Shown: positions 1 to 6,067 of the stretch, in pieces
Position numbering within the stretch: the first letter of the stretch is position 1
Layout of the letters: every line of letters starts with the position of its first letter
DNA from: a bacterium
Lineage (GTDB): Bacteria > Spirochaetota > UBA4802 > UBA5550
Length of the DNA: 11,654 nt
NCBI GenBank assembly: GCA_024224995.1
Contig: JAAENB010000856.1
Coordinates: 1-11,654, forward strand
Direction of reading: 5' to 3'
The notes under the pieces: generated by a model
Database searches by the model: none
The model's input: the letters and a program-made list of their open reading frames with translations, nothing else
What the model was told of the DNA's origin: nothing
Program-made: the position numbers and the translations under genes

Positions 1-85
1 AATTTACATTCCGGGTCGATATACCTTATATTGTCCGCTCTGCGGGGTCACCTGCTCTCAAGAAACTAAATTTTGCTTGTGCGCG

Positions 86-179
86 GGCCTTGAAGTAGTA
101 TGGGCTCTTTGGATTGCTGCGGAACTCGCTCCGCTCAAACAGTCCTCACAACCCAAAGAGCCCATACTACTTCAAGGCC
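86..179. repeat. Long hairpin element with perfect 27-bp stem
   Basis: Positions 86-112 are exactly complementary to 153-179, giving a 27-bp stem around a 40-nt loop. The loop holds a smaller hairpin, GCGGA/TCCGC (118-133), with a conserved-looking piece CTCGCTCCGCTCAAACAG. It is flanked by a 13-nt direct repeat, CTCTCAAGAAACT, at 55-67 and 244-256. No credible protein is encoded. It looks like a dispersed palindromic repeat of the REP/MITE kind; only one copy is in the window, so the family is inferred. Confidence 0.7.
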
Positions 180-510
180 GGATGCAGCTCGCAAAGCTAT
201 TAAGTTTCTAACGTATTTTTTCCCCGCTCAGTGGGGTCCGCTACTCTCAAGAAACTGGGATCTAGAACCAGGGCTTCCTTCATCATAACAAGGGGCTGGA
301 AGCCCCTCGCAGGGGTCGCTCCTCTTGCCGGAATCTCCATAGTCCCGGCCTGAAACCAGCCGGTAAAGGCGTTGCACTGCAACGTCTCTCAGAACCAAAC
401 CCTGCCCGGAGCATCTTCGCAAAATAGGCCCCGGTATCAACACAGTTTCTGACCTATTTTTCCCGGCCATCCGGTGTCTGAGCGGAGCCGAAGACCCGGG
501 TTCATAAACC
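180..510. other. Gene-free mosaic of short palindromic repeats
   Basis: This stretch downstream of mpl holds no supported gene. Visible pieces are a GGGGCT/AGCCCC hairpin (292-306), a CCGGC/GCCGG hairpin near 354-372, a CGTTGCA/TGCAACG inverted repeat near 370-385, an AAAATAGG/CCTATTTT inverted repeat (421-428 with 453-460), and a reverse-strand copy of TTCGGCTCCGCTCAG (478-492). A motif like AGTTTCTNACNTATTTTT occurs twice (about 200-220 and 443-461). I see no clear T-run terminator for mpl. It reads as nested, decayed REP-like insertions. Confidence 0.55.
271..306 (+). repeat. REP-like repeat, copy A
   Basis: A 36-nt segment that recurs at 11415-11450 with a single difference. It consists of GGGCTTCCTTCATCATAAC, one variable base, and the hairpin GGGGCTGGAAGCCCC. 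The leading GGGCTTCC can also pair with GGAAGCCC, so two alternative hairpins are possible. Related hairpins with GGGGTT...AACCCC lie at 4921-4934 and 11547-11560. Confidence 0.75.
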
Positions 511-1944
511 TTACTCAAAAACCTCATCCAGCGCCAGAGGCAGCGTCTTATAGATCCCGTCAAAACCGCCATTAGACATGATAATAATTACATTTTTTAC
601 GCCGGGATCGATTGTTTCTTTTACCCGGCTTACTATCTCGTCAACATGGGCAAAAAGAGAAGGATCTCCCCCCCGGGTGCGGATAGTTTCAACAACCCGT
701 TCAATGTTAAGCCGGTCTTCTTCCGGAATAGAGTCGAGCCGGTATGGGGTCTTAATTATCGTTCTGTGGGCCGGATCAAATGCCGCGGGCAGCGCGTCCT
801 GGAAAATATTTCTCCTGCTCGTGGCTGAACGGGGCTCGTAAATGGCCCATACGCGGGAACCGGGAAAGCGCTCTTTTACCGTGGTCAGCATAAAAGCTAT
901 AGCTGTGGGATGATGAGCGAAATCTTCGTATATGATACAATTGTCCCGCTTGTATATTACTTCCTGCCTTCTTTTAATCCCCTTAAAAGAAGCAACCCCC
1001 GCGACAACCAGGTCTTTCTTTATGCCAAGAAGACGGGCCATTGATACTGCAGCCGCGATATTGGCATAATTAAATTCTCCAAAAAGAGTAGTGGAAAGTT
1101 CCAGCGTTTCATTTTCCTCCGGGCTCTCTCCGCTCCGGCAATCAACTGCCAGCAGTGCGCGTTCATTATCGAATCCTAAAAAACGGTACCCAAAATGGGG
1201 CTTCACTTCTCCGTTTCCAAAAGAAAAAGTCCGTGAAAAGGACCGGGAGGCAAGTTTTTCCAGGTTGCCGTAAGCTGCCGAATATACGATATTCCCTTTT
1301 GAGGGAATAAGGGTGATAAGCCTCTTAAACCAGAGCTCAATTTCCTCAAGGTTTGAAAAAATATCGGCATGATCAAATTCCAGGGAAGTAAGGACCAGGT
1401 GATGGGGCCGGTAAAAAATAAACTTGGGGACTTTTTCAAAAAAGGCAGAGTCGTATTCATCACCTTCAATAACAAAATACTTCCCCTTCCCCAGTTTGTA
1501 ATTTGAATTAAAATTATTGGCTACTGCCCCTACCAGGAAAGAAGGGGATTCTCCCGCGCTTTCCAGGATATGGGCCAGGAGCGCGGTTGTGGTACTTTTC
1601 CCATGAGTTCCCGAAATTGAAATAACTTCTTTGTCCCGCAGAAAAAAAGCATACAGAGCTCCGGCCATGGACATATAGGGAATATTATTATCCAGGACAT
1701 ATTCCACTTCAGGGTTTCCCCTGCTAATGGCATTCCCGATAATAACCAGGGTGGCGTCTTTAATATTCTCTTCGGAATAACCTTTATTAATGATAATCCC
1801 GCTTTTTCGCAGAATATCACTCATTGGGGGGTAGACATTCTCGTCGGAGCCCGAAAGGGAATGGCCCTGTTCTTTGAGCATTCCAGCGAGGGTGCCCATA
1901 GCAATACCGCAAACGCCAACCAGGTGTATGTTCTTTTTGGTCAT
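511..1944 (-). CDS. mpl: UDP-MurNAc:tripeptide ligase Mpl
   Basis: Mpl ligates recycled L-Ala-gamma-D-Glu-meso-diaminopimelate to UDP-N-acetylmuramate, an ATP-driven cytoplasmic step that returns cell-wall tripeptide to peptidoglycan synthesis. The 477-aa protein is of the expected Mur-ligase size. It has the N-terminal nucleotide fold (residues 5-20, HLVGVCGIAMGTLAG), the ATP loop SGTHGKSTTT (111-120), the VIEGDEYDSAFF segment typical of Mpl (158-169), FDHADIF (around 190-196), YEDFAHHPTAI, and the C-terminal YEPRSATSRRNIF region. These distinguish it from MurC. The ATG directly abuts the stop codon of the upstream gene (TAGATG) and no good Shine-Dalgarno is visible, so translation is probably coupled. 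It implies meso-DAP peptidoglycan, by family knowledge. Confidence 0.93.
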   Translation of the reverse strand: MTKKNIHLVGVCGIAMGTLAGMLKEQGHSLSGSDENVYPPMSDILRKSGIIINKGYSEENIKDATLVIIGNAISRGNPEVEYVLDNNIPYMSMAGALYAFFLRDKEVISISGTHGKSTTTALLAHILESAGESPSFLVGAVANNFNSNYKLGKGKYFVIEGDEYDSAFFEKVPKFIFYRPHHLVLTSLEFDHADIFSNLEEIELWFKRLITLIPSKGNIVYSAAYGNLEKLASRSFSRTFSFGNGEVKPHFGYRFLGFDNERALLAVDCRSGESPEENETLELSTTLFGEFNYANIAAAVSMARLLGIKKDLVVAGVASFKGIKRRQEVIYKRDNCIIYEDFAHHPTAIAFMLTTVKERFPGSRVWAIYEPRSATSRRNIFQDALPAAFDPAHRTIIKTPYRLDSIPEEDRLNIERVVETIRTRGGDPSLFAHVDEIVSRVKETIDPGVKNVIIIMSNGGFDGIYKTLPLALDEVFE

Positions 1945-2682
1945 CTATCTAATACAATTATTCGGCGACAGGATAATAATCCGGGAAAGTTCTTTCCTGC
2001 GATCTTTAACAACATAATACGCTTTAACAATCTGGCACATATCTACCGAATCCCGTTCCGCTTCGGTTTTCCCTTTAAAATACTTCACGCCCCCGGCAAA
2101 AAACAGCGTTTTCTCCGATCTTCCTCTTTTTACTTCAATAAAGTCATCATTCATGCTGATGATACGGCCTCTAAACAATTTTTCATTGAGGGGTTTAACG
2201 GGTTTCTTCTCAACCTCTTCCTCTTTCGCCACTTCCGCACTCTCGGTCTCCTCTACAGCTGAGTCCTTTTCCACTGAGTCCTCTTTCGCGGCCTCCTCCA
2301 TTGCGGCATCCTTCTCTGCCGGTTCATCTTTTGCCGCTTCCTCCATTGTGGCATCCTTCTCTGCCGGTTCATCTTTTGCCGCTTCCTCCATTGTGGCATC
2401 CTTCTCTGCCGGTTCGTCTTTTACGGGCTCTTCTTCGCTCACCGCCTCATCTTCGGCAGAGTCCTTTTCCGCAGGCTCGTCTTTTACGGGCTCCTCTTCG
2501 CTCACCGCCTCATCACTCACGGGCTCCTCGCTCGCCGAGTCCTTTTCCGCTGGTTCGTCTTTTACGGCCTCTTCTTTAACCGGTTCATCACCAACAGGGC
2601 TCTCATCCTGTGCAGAAAGAGCAGTAACAAAAAAACTTAAAACAATAACCATAGAGAAAAACAGGATACTATTCTTCATCAT
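1945..2682 (-). CDS. Secreted acidic repeat protein, DUF5666-like C-terminus
   Basis: No function is known to me. I place the start at 2682 (MMKNSILFF...), because GGAGG at 2691-2695 lies 8 nt upstream; the reading frame continues nine codons further without such a site. The 245-aa product has a signal peptide (about residues 1-24, ending ALSA) with no lipobox cysteine. Residues 27-150 are low-complexity Glu/Lys/Asp/Pro/Ala repeats such as EEAAKDEPAEKDATM. The C-terminal part (about 160-245) is an ordinary predicted beta-rich domain beginning LFRGRIISMNDDFIEVKRG, which resembles the small DUF5666 type; this is a resemblance, not a proven match. The repeat region is probably an extended spacer in the periplasm. 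It is directly followed by mpl, suggesting cotranscription. A TATAAT-like -10 lies at 2747-2752 (minus strand) without a convincing -35. Confidence 0.8.
   Translation of the reverse strand: MMKNSILFFSMVIVLSFFVTALSAQDESPVGDEPVKEEAVKDEPAEKDSASEEPVSDEAVSEEEPVKDEPAEKDSAEDEAVSEEEPVKDEPAEKDATMEEAAKDEPAEKDATMEEAAKDEPAEKDAAMEEAAKEDSVEKDSAVEETESAEVAKEEEVEKKPVKPLNEKLFRGRIISMNDDFIEVKRGRSEKTLFFAGGVKYFKGKTEAERDSVDMCQIVKAYYVVKDRRKELSRIIILSPNNCIR
2294..2428 (-). repeat. In-frame 45-bp coding tandem repeat, three units
   Basis: Three units of 45 bp (2294-2338, 2339-2383, 2384-2428) are nearly identical at the DNA level and encode 15-residue blocks of the type EEAAKDEPAEKDATM. The third unit diverges at its end. 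A second, longer repeat (EEEPVKDEPAEKDSA) occupies the adjoining 2430-2560. Because 45 is divisible by three, copy-number change would not break the frame. Confidence 0.9.
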
Positions 2683-2880
2683 AACAGCAACCTCCGAATA
2701 TAATATCACGCAGAAGTACGAAATTCATGCTGCTGCGCAATAATACATTATACAGATACAAAATTATCTACCTTTTCTAATTATAATATACTAATTTTTA
2801 CTCTACGGGCAAACAAATTTACGATTCTCACCTTTTTTTTGCAAATACTTTTAAATTTTTAAGTCCCACACCAACATAAG

Positions 2881-2934
2881 AATAGTCCAAATTTTCAGAA
2901 GATAAAACACTGTCAGAAGATAAAACACTGTCAG
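2881..2934 (-). repeat. Left-arm 18-bp direct repeats (three units)
   Basis: Read on the minus strand: CTGACAGTGTTTTATCTT (2934-2917), an identical second unit (2916-2899), and a divergent outer unit CTGAAAATTTGGACTATT (2898-2881). The first unit shares its initial C with the end of the 21-bp stem. The arrangement mirrors 3316-3369 on the other side of the composite element. Confidence 0.85.
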
Positions 2935-3037
2935 GGAATTAGTCCCGGCTTTCCGGAACAGGAGCCAGGACGGCGACGCCCAGGCGCAAAACAGGACGTT
3001 TTTTCGACTGGGTGGAGGAAAGCCGGGACTAATTCCC
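2934..3037 (-). repeat. Structured ~105-bp repeat, copy 1
   Basis: Outer stem: 2934-2954 pairs perfectly with 3017-3037 (21 bp, ending GGGAATTAG at one side). Read on the minus strand, an inner hairpin CCCAGTCG/CGCCTGGG (one mismatch) with AAAAC/GTTTT on top follows TTTCCTCCA, and a short GCC...GGC hairpin precedes GGCTCCTGTTCCGG. The same order of motifs and stems occurs in copies at 3211-3316 and 8723-8826. Confidence 0.85.
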
Positions 3038-3092
3038 GAGCGCACCAACTAGATTAAACGCCCCCCCTAAATATTGGGCCAAACACCAGTAA

Positions 3093-3175
3093 CGCGGCGC
3101 TTCCGCGCCGCGAAGAGAGGGGGTTAAGGGGGCGGAGCCCCCTTAACCCCCTCTCTCGCGCAGCTTTAGCTGCGC
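3093..3175. repeat. Three GC-rich hairpins in the element core
   Basis: Hairpin a: CGCGGCGC (3093-3100) with GCGCCGCG (3105-3112), loop TTCC. Hairpin b: a perfect 20-bp stem, 3114-3133 with 3137-3156, loop GGA, containing GGGGGTTAAGGGGGC. Hairpin c: GCGCAGCT (3158-3165) with AGCTGCGC (3168-3175). They lie back to back with one or no unpaired base between b and c. This may be a separate REP-like insertion nested in the larger element. Confidence 0.8.
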
Positions 3176-3210
3176 CTGTTGGGGGGCTGAGTAATACAGT
3201 TGTTGCGCTC

Positions 3211-3316
3211 GGGAAGAAGTCTGATCTTTCCTCCACCCCTGTGATAATCCATCGTGGATTGCACAGGGGGGTCGCCATCCGTGGCTCCCGGTTCCGGAAA
3301 GATCAGACTTCTTCCC
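3211..3316 (+). repeat. Structured ~105-bp repeat, copy 2
   Basis: Outer stem: 3211-3231 pairs perfectly with 3296-3316 (21 bp). Inner hairpin: CCCCTGTG (3236-3243) with CACAGGGG (3262-3269), topped by AATCCA/TGGATT (3246-3251 with 3255-3260). A third hairpin GCCA/TGGC (around 3274-3285) precedes GGCTCCCGGTTCCGG. Stem sequence differs from copies 1 and 3 at several positions, always with the matching change on the other strand. Confidence 0.85.
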
Positions 3317-3369
3317 TGACAGAGTTTTGTATTCTGACGGTGTTTTTTGTTCTGACAGAGTTTGGACTT
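3316..3369 (+). repeat. Right-arm 18-bp direct repeats (three units)
   Basis: CTGACAGAGTTTTGTATT (3316-3333), CTGACGGTGTTTTTTGTT (3334-3351) and CTGACAGAGTTTGGACTT (3352-3369). The period is exactly 18 bp and the outermost unit again carries TTTGGACT, as in the left arm. Confidence 0.85.
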
Positions 3370-3404
3370 GTGGGGAAAAACGGGATGTAATGGCGGTAAA
3401 ATGT

Positions 3405-3432
3405 TTGACAAGGAGGGGGAAATACGTATAAT
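3405..3432 (+). promoter_or_regulatory. Near-consensus sigma-70 promoter
   Basis: TTGACA (3405-3410), a 16-nt spacer, and TATAAT (3427-3432): both hexamers match the consensus fully. Transcription would start near 3439, about 25 nt before the ATG of the exported protein gene at 3464. It begins 35 bp after the end of the composite element. Confidence 0.8.
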
Positions 3433-3463
3433 ATCGGGATATATGAGGTTAGAATAGTATAAA

Positions 3464-4018
3464 ATGAGACAAAAAAAAGTGAAAACTCTGGTATTCAGGC
3501 TGCTCATGCCGGTCTTTATATCAGCAATAATAATAACAGTGCCCTCAGCGAAACCCATAACAGGGAACTACACCTGGGGAGTATCACTCCGGACAATAGA
3601 AAAATCAATACCCAAAAAGACCAGATATGTCAAATTCACCCCCAACGAACAGCCCCAATACAAAAACAGGATAATGTCATATATCACCTCTATTGATTCC
3701 AGGATAAAGAGAAAGATTGTAATTTTACGGGTCAACAGCAAGCCCCGTATTGATTACCTCTTTGTAAAGAATAAACTATACACCACCCTGGAAGACTGGG
3801 GCTATATAGACCCCAGAATAGAAAAAAAAGTGCTGGCAGCGCTGGCCAGAAAATTTAAAAAACCGGATATAAAAAAAGACAGCAACCTGTCGATCTATTC
3901 ATATAAGAATAAAAAGAGCAAAGTACTGATATATAAAATCCATTTTAAAGACGGAACCTCAAAATTCAAGGTATACTACTACAACAAAAGCCTGTTCAGA
4001 ATGCTGATGCTTGAATAA
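3464..4018 (+). CDS. Hypothetical exported basic protein
   Basis: I do not recognise this 184-aa protein. It begins with a basic n-region and a hydrophobic stretch (residues 7-28, VKTLVFRLLMPVFISAII...), ending VPSA, so it is probably exported and cleaved. The mature part is rich in Lys, Tyr and Ile. It starts with NYTWGVSLRTIEKSI, reminiscent of the W-G-x-S-x(3)-V opening of several periplasmic proteins, which is only a weak analogy. The mature domain includes LYTTLEDWGYIDPRIEKKV and a C-terminal strand-rich part (KVLIYKIHFKDGTSKFKVYYY). The ATG has only a distant GAGG (3445-3448), but an excellent promoter stands just upstream. No terminator is obvious before the rpsT promoter. A monocistronic unit is likely. 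Confidence 0.75.
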   Translation: MRQKKVKTLVFRLLMPVFISAIIITVPSAKPITGNYTWGVSLRTIEKSIPKKTRYVKFTPNEQPQYKNRIMSYITSIDSRIKRKIVILRVNSKPRIDYLFVKNKLYTTLEDWGYIDPRIEKKVLAALARKFKKPDIKKDSNLSIYSYKNKKSKVLIYKIHFKDGTSKFKVYYYNKSLFRMLMLE

Positions 4019-4054
4019 AAATATAAATATATATAAAAAAATTCATAAATACAC

Positions 4055-4083
4055 TTGACAGTTTTATGATCTAAACACATATT
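4055..4083 (+). promoter_or_regulatory. Probable rpsT promoter with A/T-rich upstream tract
   Basis: TTGACA (4055-4060), a 17-nt spacer, and CATATT (4078-4083, four of six). The 30 nt before the -35 are almost pure A/T (4019-4050), as in an UP element of a strongly expressed ribosomal gene. The predicted start near 4090 leaves a leader of about 53 nt. Confidence 0.6.
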
Positions 4084-4095
4084 TGCTTTCCATAA

Positions 4096-4109
4096 GGTGC
4101 TAAAACACC
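4096..4109 (+). promoter_or_regulatory. Small leader hairpin before rpsT
   Basis: GGTG (4096-4099) can pair with CACC (4106-4109) around a six-base loop in the predicted rpsT leader. S20 is known in E. coli to repress its own translation; a role of this hairpin in such control here is speculative. Confidence 0.3.
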
Positions 4110-4142
4110 GAAGGCAATAGAACTGTATCAGAAGGTAGAAAA

Positions 4143-4427
4143 TTGGCTAATATAAAATCACAAAAGAAAAGAAATCGACAAAACGAAAAAAACAAATTGA
4201 GAAATATTCCTGTAAGATCTTCAATACGAACTGCCAACAAAAAGGTACTTCGAGCAATTGATTCCAAAGAATCAACTGATTCTGCTGTAGCGAGTGAAAT
4301 GTTATTAAAATTCATCAAAACTATTGACAAAGCAGCAAGCAAAGGAATTGTAAATAAGAAGGCAGCAGCAAGGAAAAAGTCCAGGCTTACCAGGCAGGTA
4401 AATCAGTTTGTTCAGCAGCAATCATAA
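4143..4427 (+). CDS. rpsT: 30S ribosomal protein S20
   Basis: S20 is a primary binder of 16S rRNA in the small subunit. The 94-aa product has the characteristic start MANIKSQKKRNRQNEKN and the helical, Lys/Arg-rich pattern with SIRTANKK, and AASKGIVNKKAAARKKSRL near the C-terminus. Length is near the usual 85-95. The start codon is TTG at 4143, with AAGG at 4132-4135; no ATG in the right place exists and the encoded MANIKS is canonical. E. coli rpsT also starts with UUG, linked to its autoregulation. It is followed 45 bp later by the HU gene, with a 30-bp palindrome between, and probably shares its transcript. Confidence 0.96.
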   Translation: MANIKSQKKRNRQNEKNKLRNIPVRSSIRTANKKVLRAIDSKESTDSAVASEMLLKFIKTIDKAASKGIVNKKAAARKKSRLTRQVNQFVQQQS

Positions 4428-4449
4428 GATTTTATAAAATCTTATGATT
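4420..4449. promoter_or_regulatory. Perfect 30-bp palindrome over the rpsT stop
   Basis: The sequence is perfectly self-complementary about a centre between 4434 and 4435, and includes the TAA stop (4425-4427). It is A/T-rich (core AAGATTTTATAAAATCTT). No T-run follows, so it is not a standard terminator. It could be an mRNA-stabilising or processing hairpin, or a binding site for a dimeric protein. Confidence 0.6.
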
Positions 4450-4472
4450 CCAAGTTTAAAAAGGATTTTTTC

Positions 4473-4742
4473 TTGACTAAATCTGAGATAATAGATTATC
4501 TATCCAGAAATGGCACAATGGAACGATCCGATGTCCATTACATTATTGACAGTTTTCTTAGCAAAATAAAAGAAAGCATCAGTAATGGCGAAGAAGTCCA
4601 GATCAGGGGATTCGGCACCTTTTACAAAGCAGAAAAAAAAGCTCGAAAGGTTCACTCCCCTATCGCAGGAAAAGTAATTGATGTTCCTGCAAAAACAAAC
4701 ATTGGCTTCAGGCCAAGTAAAGCAACAGAAAAAGAGCTTTAA
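4473..4742 (+). CDS. hup: HU/IHF-family DNA-binding protein
   Basis: A small nucleoid protein that binds and bends DNA as a dimer. The 89-aa length is typical. It has the N-terminal helices (MTKSEIIDYLSRN...), the family signature region VQIRGFGTFYKAEKKARK (43-59) and the DNA-contacting arm with the intercalating proline P63 in HSPIAG. HU and IHF subunits cannot be separated safely from this alone. The start is TTG at 4473, with AAGGA at 4461-4465 seven nt upstream. rpsT lies just upstream, an arrangement known in spirochaetes, and a tRNA-Val gene begins 26 bp downstream. I infer one transcript from the rpsT promoter to the terminator at 4900. Confidence 0.93.
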   Translation: MTKSEIIDYLSRNGTMERSDVHYIIDSFLSKIKESISNGEEVQIRGFGTFYKAEKKARKVHSPIAGKVIDVPAKTNIGFRPSKATEKEL

Positions 4743-4768
4743 GATTTATCTCAGAGCTTGAAATATAA

Positions 4769-4841
4769 GGGCGCTTAGCTCAGCTGGGAGAGCATCTGCC
4801 TTACAAGCAGAGGGTCACAGGTTCAAGTCCTGTAGCGCCCA
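4769..4841 (+). tRNA. tRNA-Val (anticodon UAC)
   Basis: A complete 73-nt cloverleaf: acceptor GGGCGCT (4769-4775) with AGCGCCC (4834-4840), D arm GCTC...GAGC, anticodon stem TCTGC/GCAGA with loop CTTACAA (anticodon TAC at 4802-4804), variable GGGTC, and T arm ACAGG TTCAAGT CCTGT. The discriminator is A (4841). The 3' CCA is not encoded and must be added by the nucleotidyltransferase. It sits 26 bp after the HU gene and is followed by a strong terminator. Confidence 0.97.
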
Positions 4842-4866
4842 ATATCACACAACCCAACAAGATGGC

Positions 4867-4900
4867 AAAAAAAAGACTTCTCTTTAGAGAAGTCTTTTTT
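4867..4900 (+). terminator. Intrinsic terminator after tRNA-Val
   Basis: GACTTCTC (4875-4882) pairs with GAGAAGTC (4887-4894), followed by TTTTTT (4895-4900) and preceded by an A-run, so it can act in both directions. It closes the rpsT-HU-tRNA unit and may also stop the convergent minus-strand transcript of the metallo-hydrolase. Confidence 0.9.
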
Positions 4901-4917
4901 GCGTGCGTGGCGTGTGC

Positions 4918-4963
4918 CGTGGGGTTGAAACCCCACGCTATGGGACACTTCGGCTCCGCTCAG
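4918..4963 (+). repeat. REP-like double hairpin
   Basis: A GTGGGGTT/AACCCCAC hairpin (4918-4937) followed by CTATGGGACAC and a copy of TTCGGCTCCGCTCAG (4949-4963). The first part resembles the hairpin plus ACGCTATGAG at 11436-11460; the second recurs at 478-492 (reverse) and inside rnpB at 8383-8397. Confidence 0.7.
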
Positions 4964-5006
4964 TGACCTATTCGTCGACTAATCCCCCTTTCGACTTGCC
5001 CCTGCC

Positions 5007-5963
5007 TCATATCTCAATCTCCATCCCTTCATGAGCAATATCAATTTCCAGCTTTCCCACCATTTTAGGACTCAAATTCAGGTACGCCTTTGAGTTAAAC
5101 AATACGTTTTCAAGCTTGCTGTCGTTGTAACTGGGGTCGTGATGGAAAAGAATCAGCTTCTTTACGTTAAACTTCCCCGCAATATCAATGGCAATGGAAG
5201 CCGATGAATGACCCCAATCCAGCTTATCAAAAGACTCTTCAAAAGTGTACATCGTGTCAAATATGACTACATCGGCATTGATGAAAAGTTCTTTATATGA
5301 GTTAATCTGATCAATCGATTCTATATTAAATTCACAGTCACTGGTAAAAACAAAGACTTTTCCGTTGTCTTCTATACGCGAGCCAAAAGCGCCGCCCGGA
5401 TGAGGCATGGACTTGGTAAAGACCCTGGTATCATTCAAATAAAAATCATCATCAAAATCGATTTTAAAAAACCGCTTGGTGGCAGGCAAATAGTCGAGTG
5501 TTTTGGGGAAATGAGTAAATACCTGCTGGTGCTCAAGCCGCTCTTTAAGGTCGGACATTGCTGAAAAGAAATTAAACCGGTTTCCCTTGATATAAATGGG
5601 TACAAAAAACGGGATTCCCATAATATGATCCCAATGAGTATGGGTTAGAAGAATATTCCCTACCCCTTTTCCCTTGCCAAAATCTCCGGCCATGAGCTCT
5701 TTGCCAAGATTTATTAAACCGGAGCCGCAATCAATGATAATTGTCTCTCCCGAATCCGTTCCTACCTGGATACAGGTGGTATTTCCACCATAGGTCCTTT
5801 TCACGGAAAACGGCAGTGTGTGGACAAAAGCGTCAATTGACTCTGCCGAAGAGATATCCCCCGGCCTTGCCAGGCTCAAAGCCTTTTTAATCTTCGCCTC
5901 GACCTCTTCTCCTTGTAACGGTGTCGGGATTGAGCCCCGGACCCCCCAAATCTTTATCTTCAT
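5007..5963 (-). CDS. Metallo-beta-lactamase-fold hydrolase
   Basis: A 318-aa cytoplasmic metal-dependent hydrolase of the MBL superfamily, in the RNase Z/PhnP-like branch. The metal-binding motif HTHWDH is at residues 108-113 (H108, H110, D112, H113); further likely ligands are H188 in MPHPGG, D209 in FTSDCE and a late histidine in LFHHDPSY (H274 or H275). The N-terminus MKIKIWGVRGSIPTP is typical of this group. The substrate cannot be read from sequence; phosphodiester or cyclic nucleotide cleavage is possible by family. The ATG at 5963 gives the conserved start, though the Shine-Dalgarno is weak. It lies 104 bp downstream of the Yip1-like gene on the same strand, and may be its own unit. 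Confidence 0.88.
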   Translation of the reverse strand: MKIKIWGVRGSIPTPLQGEEVEAKIKKALSLARPGDISSAESIDAFVHTLPFSVKRTYGGNTTCIQVGTDSGETIIIDCGSGLINLGKELMAGDFGKGKGVGNILLTHTHWDHIMGIPFFVPIYIKGNRFNFFSAMSDLKERLEHQQVFTHFPKTLDYLPATKRFFKIDFDDDFYLNDTRVFTKSMPHPGGAFGSRIEDNGKVFVFTSDCEFNIESIDQINSYKELFINADVVIFDTMYTFEESFDKLDWGHSSASIAIDIAGKFNVKKLILFHHDPSYNDSKLENVLFNSKAYLNLSPKMVGKLEIDIAHEGMEIEI

Positions 5964-6067
5964 TACTGTTCTTTTACCTGTTAATTATTATGATTTATGA
6001 AGAGCTCTTTCTTCATACTATATAATTTCGGAGGATCGGGAAGATGTCTCAAATAATAAATTACGTA

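Larger units (their letters stand above)
2881..3369. mobile_element. Composite inverted element with structured arms
   Basis: A roughly symmetrical 489-bp palindrome with no gene. From the outside in, each arm has three 18-bp direct repeats whose outermost unit contains TTTGGACT, a ~105-bp structured repeat with a perfect 21-bp stem, a ~23-bp spacer ending in TGCGCTC next to the stem, and a run of six or seven G/C that pairs across the centre (3060-3066 with 3181-3187). The centre (3093-3175) contains three hairpins. The arms are clearly homologous but differ at many positions, so they are not a recent duplication. It resembles a non-autonomous mobile element, but no target-site duplication or transposase is identified. 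Confidence 0.6.

Noticed and set aside
421..505. Intrinsic terminator of mpl
   Set aside because: Inverted repeats exist, but none is followed by a T-run on the minus strand.
228..572. 114-aa minus-strand frame after mpl
   Set aside because: It overlaps the mpl 3' end in another frame and runs through palindromic repeats; no family features are seen.
2153..2743. 196-aa open frame on the plus strand
   Set aside because: It is the antisense of the acidic repeat gene; the Ser/Ala-rich low-complexity product mirrors the EEAAKDEPAEKD repeats, while the minus-strand frame has a signal peptide and a good ribosome binding site.
3038..3278. Open frames within the composite element (for example 74 and 65 aa)
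   Set aside because: They cross long perfect hairpins, show no ribosome binding sites and no recognisable protein features.
2881..3369. CRISPR array from the 18-bp repeats
   Set aside because: The units are directly adjacent with no unique spacers, only three per arm, and are far shorter than CRISPR repeats with spacers.
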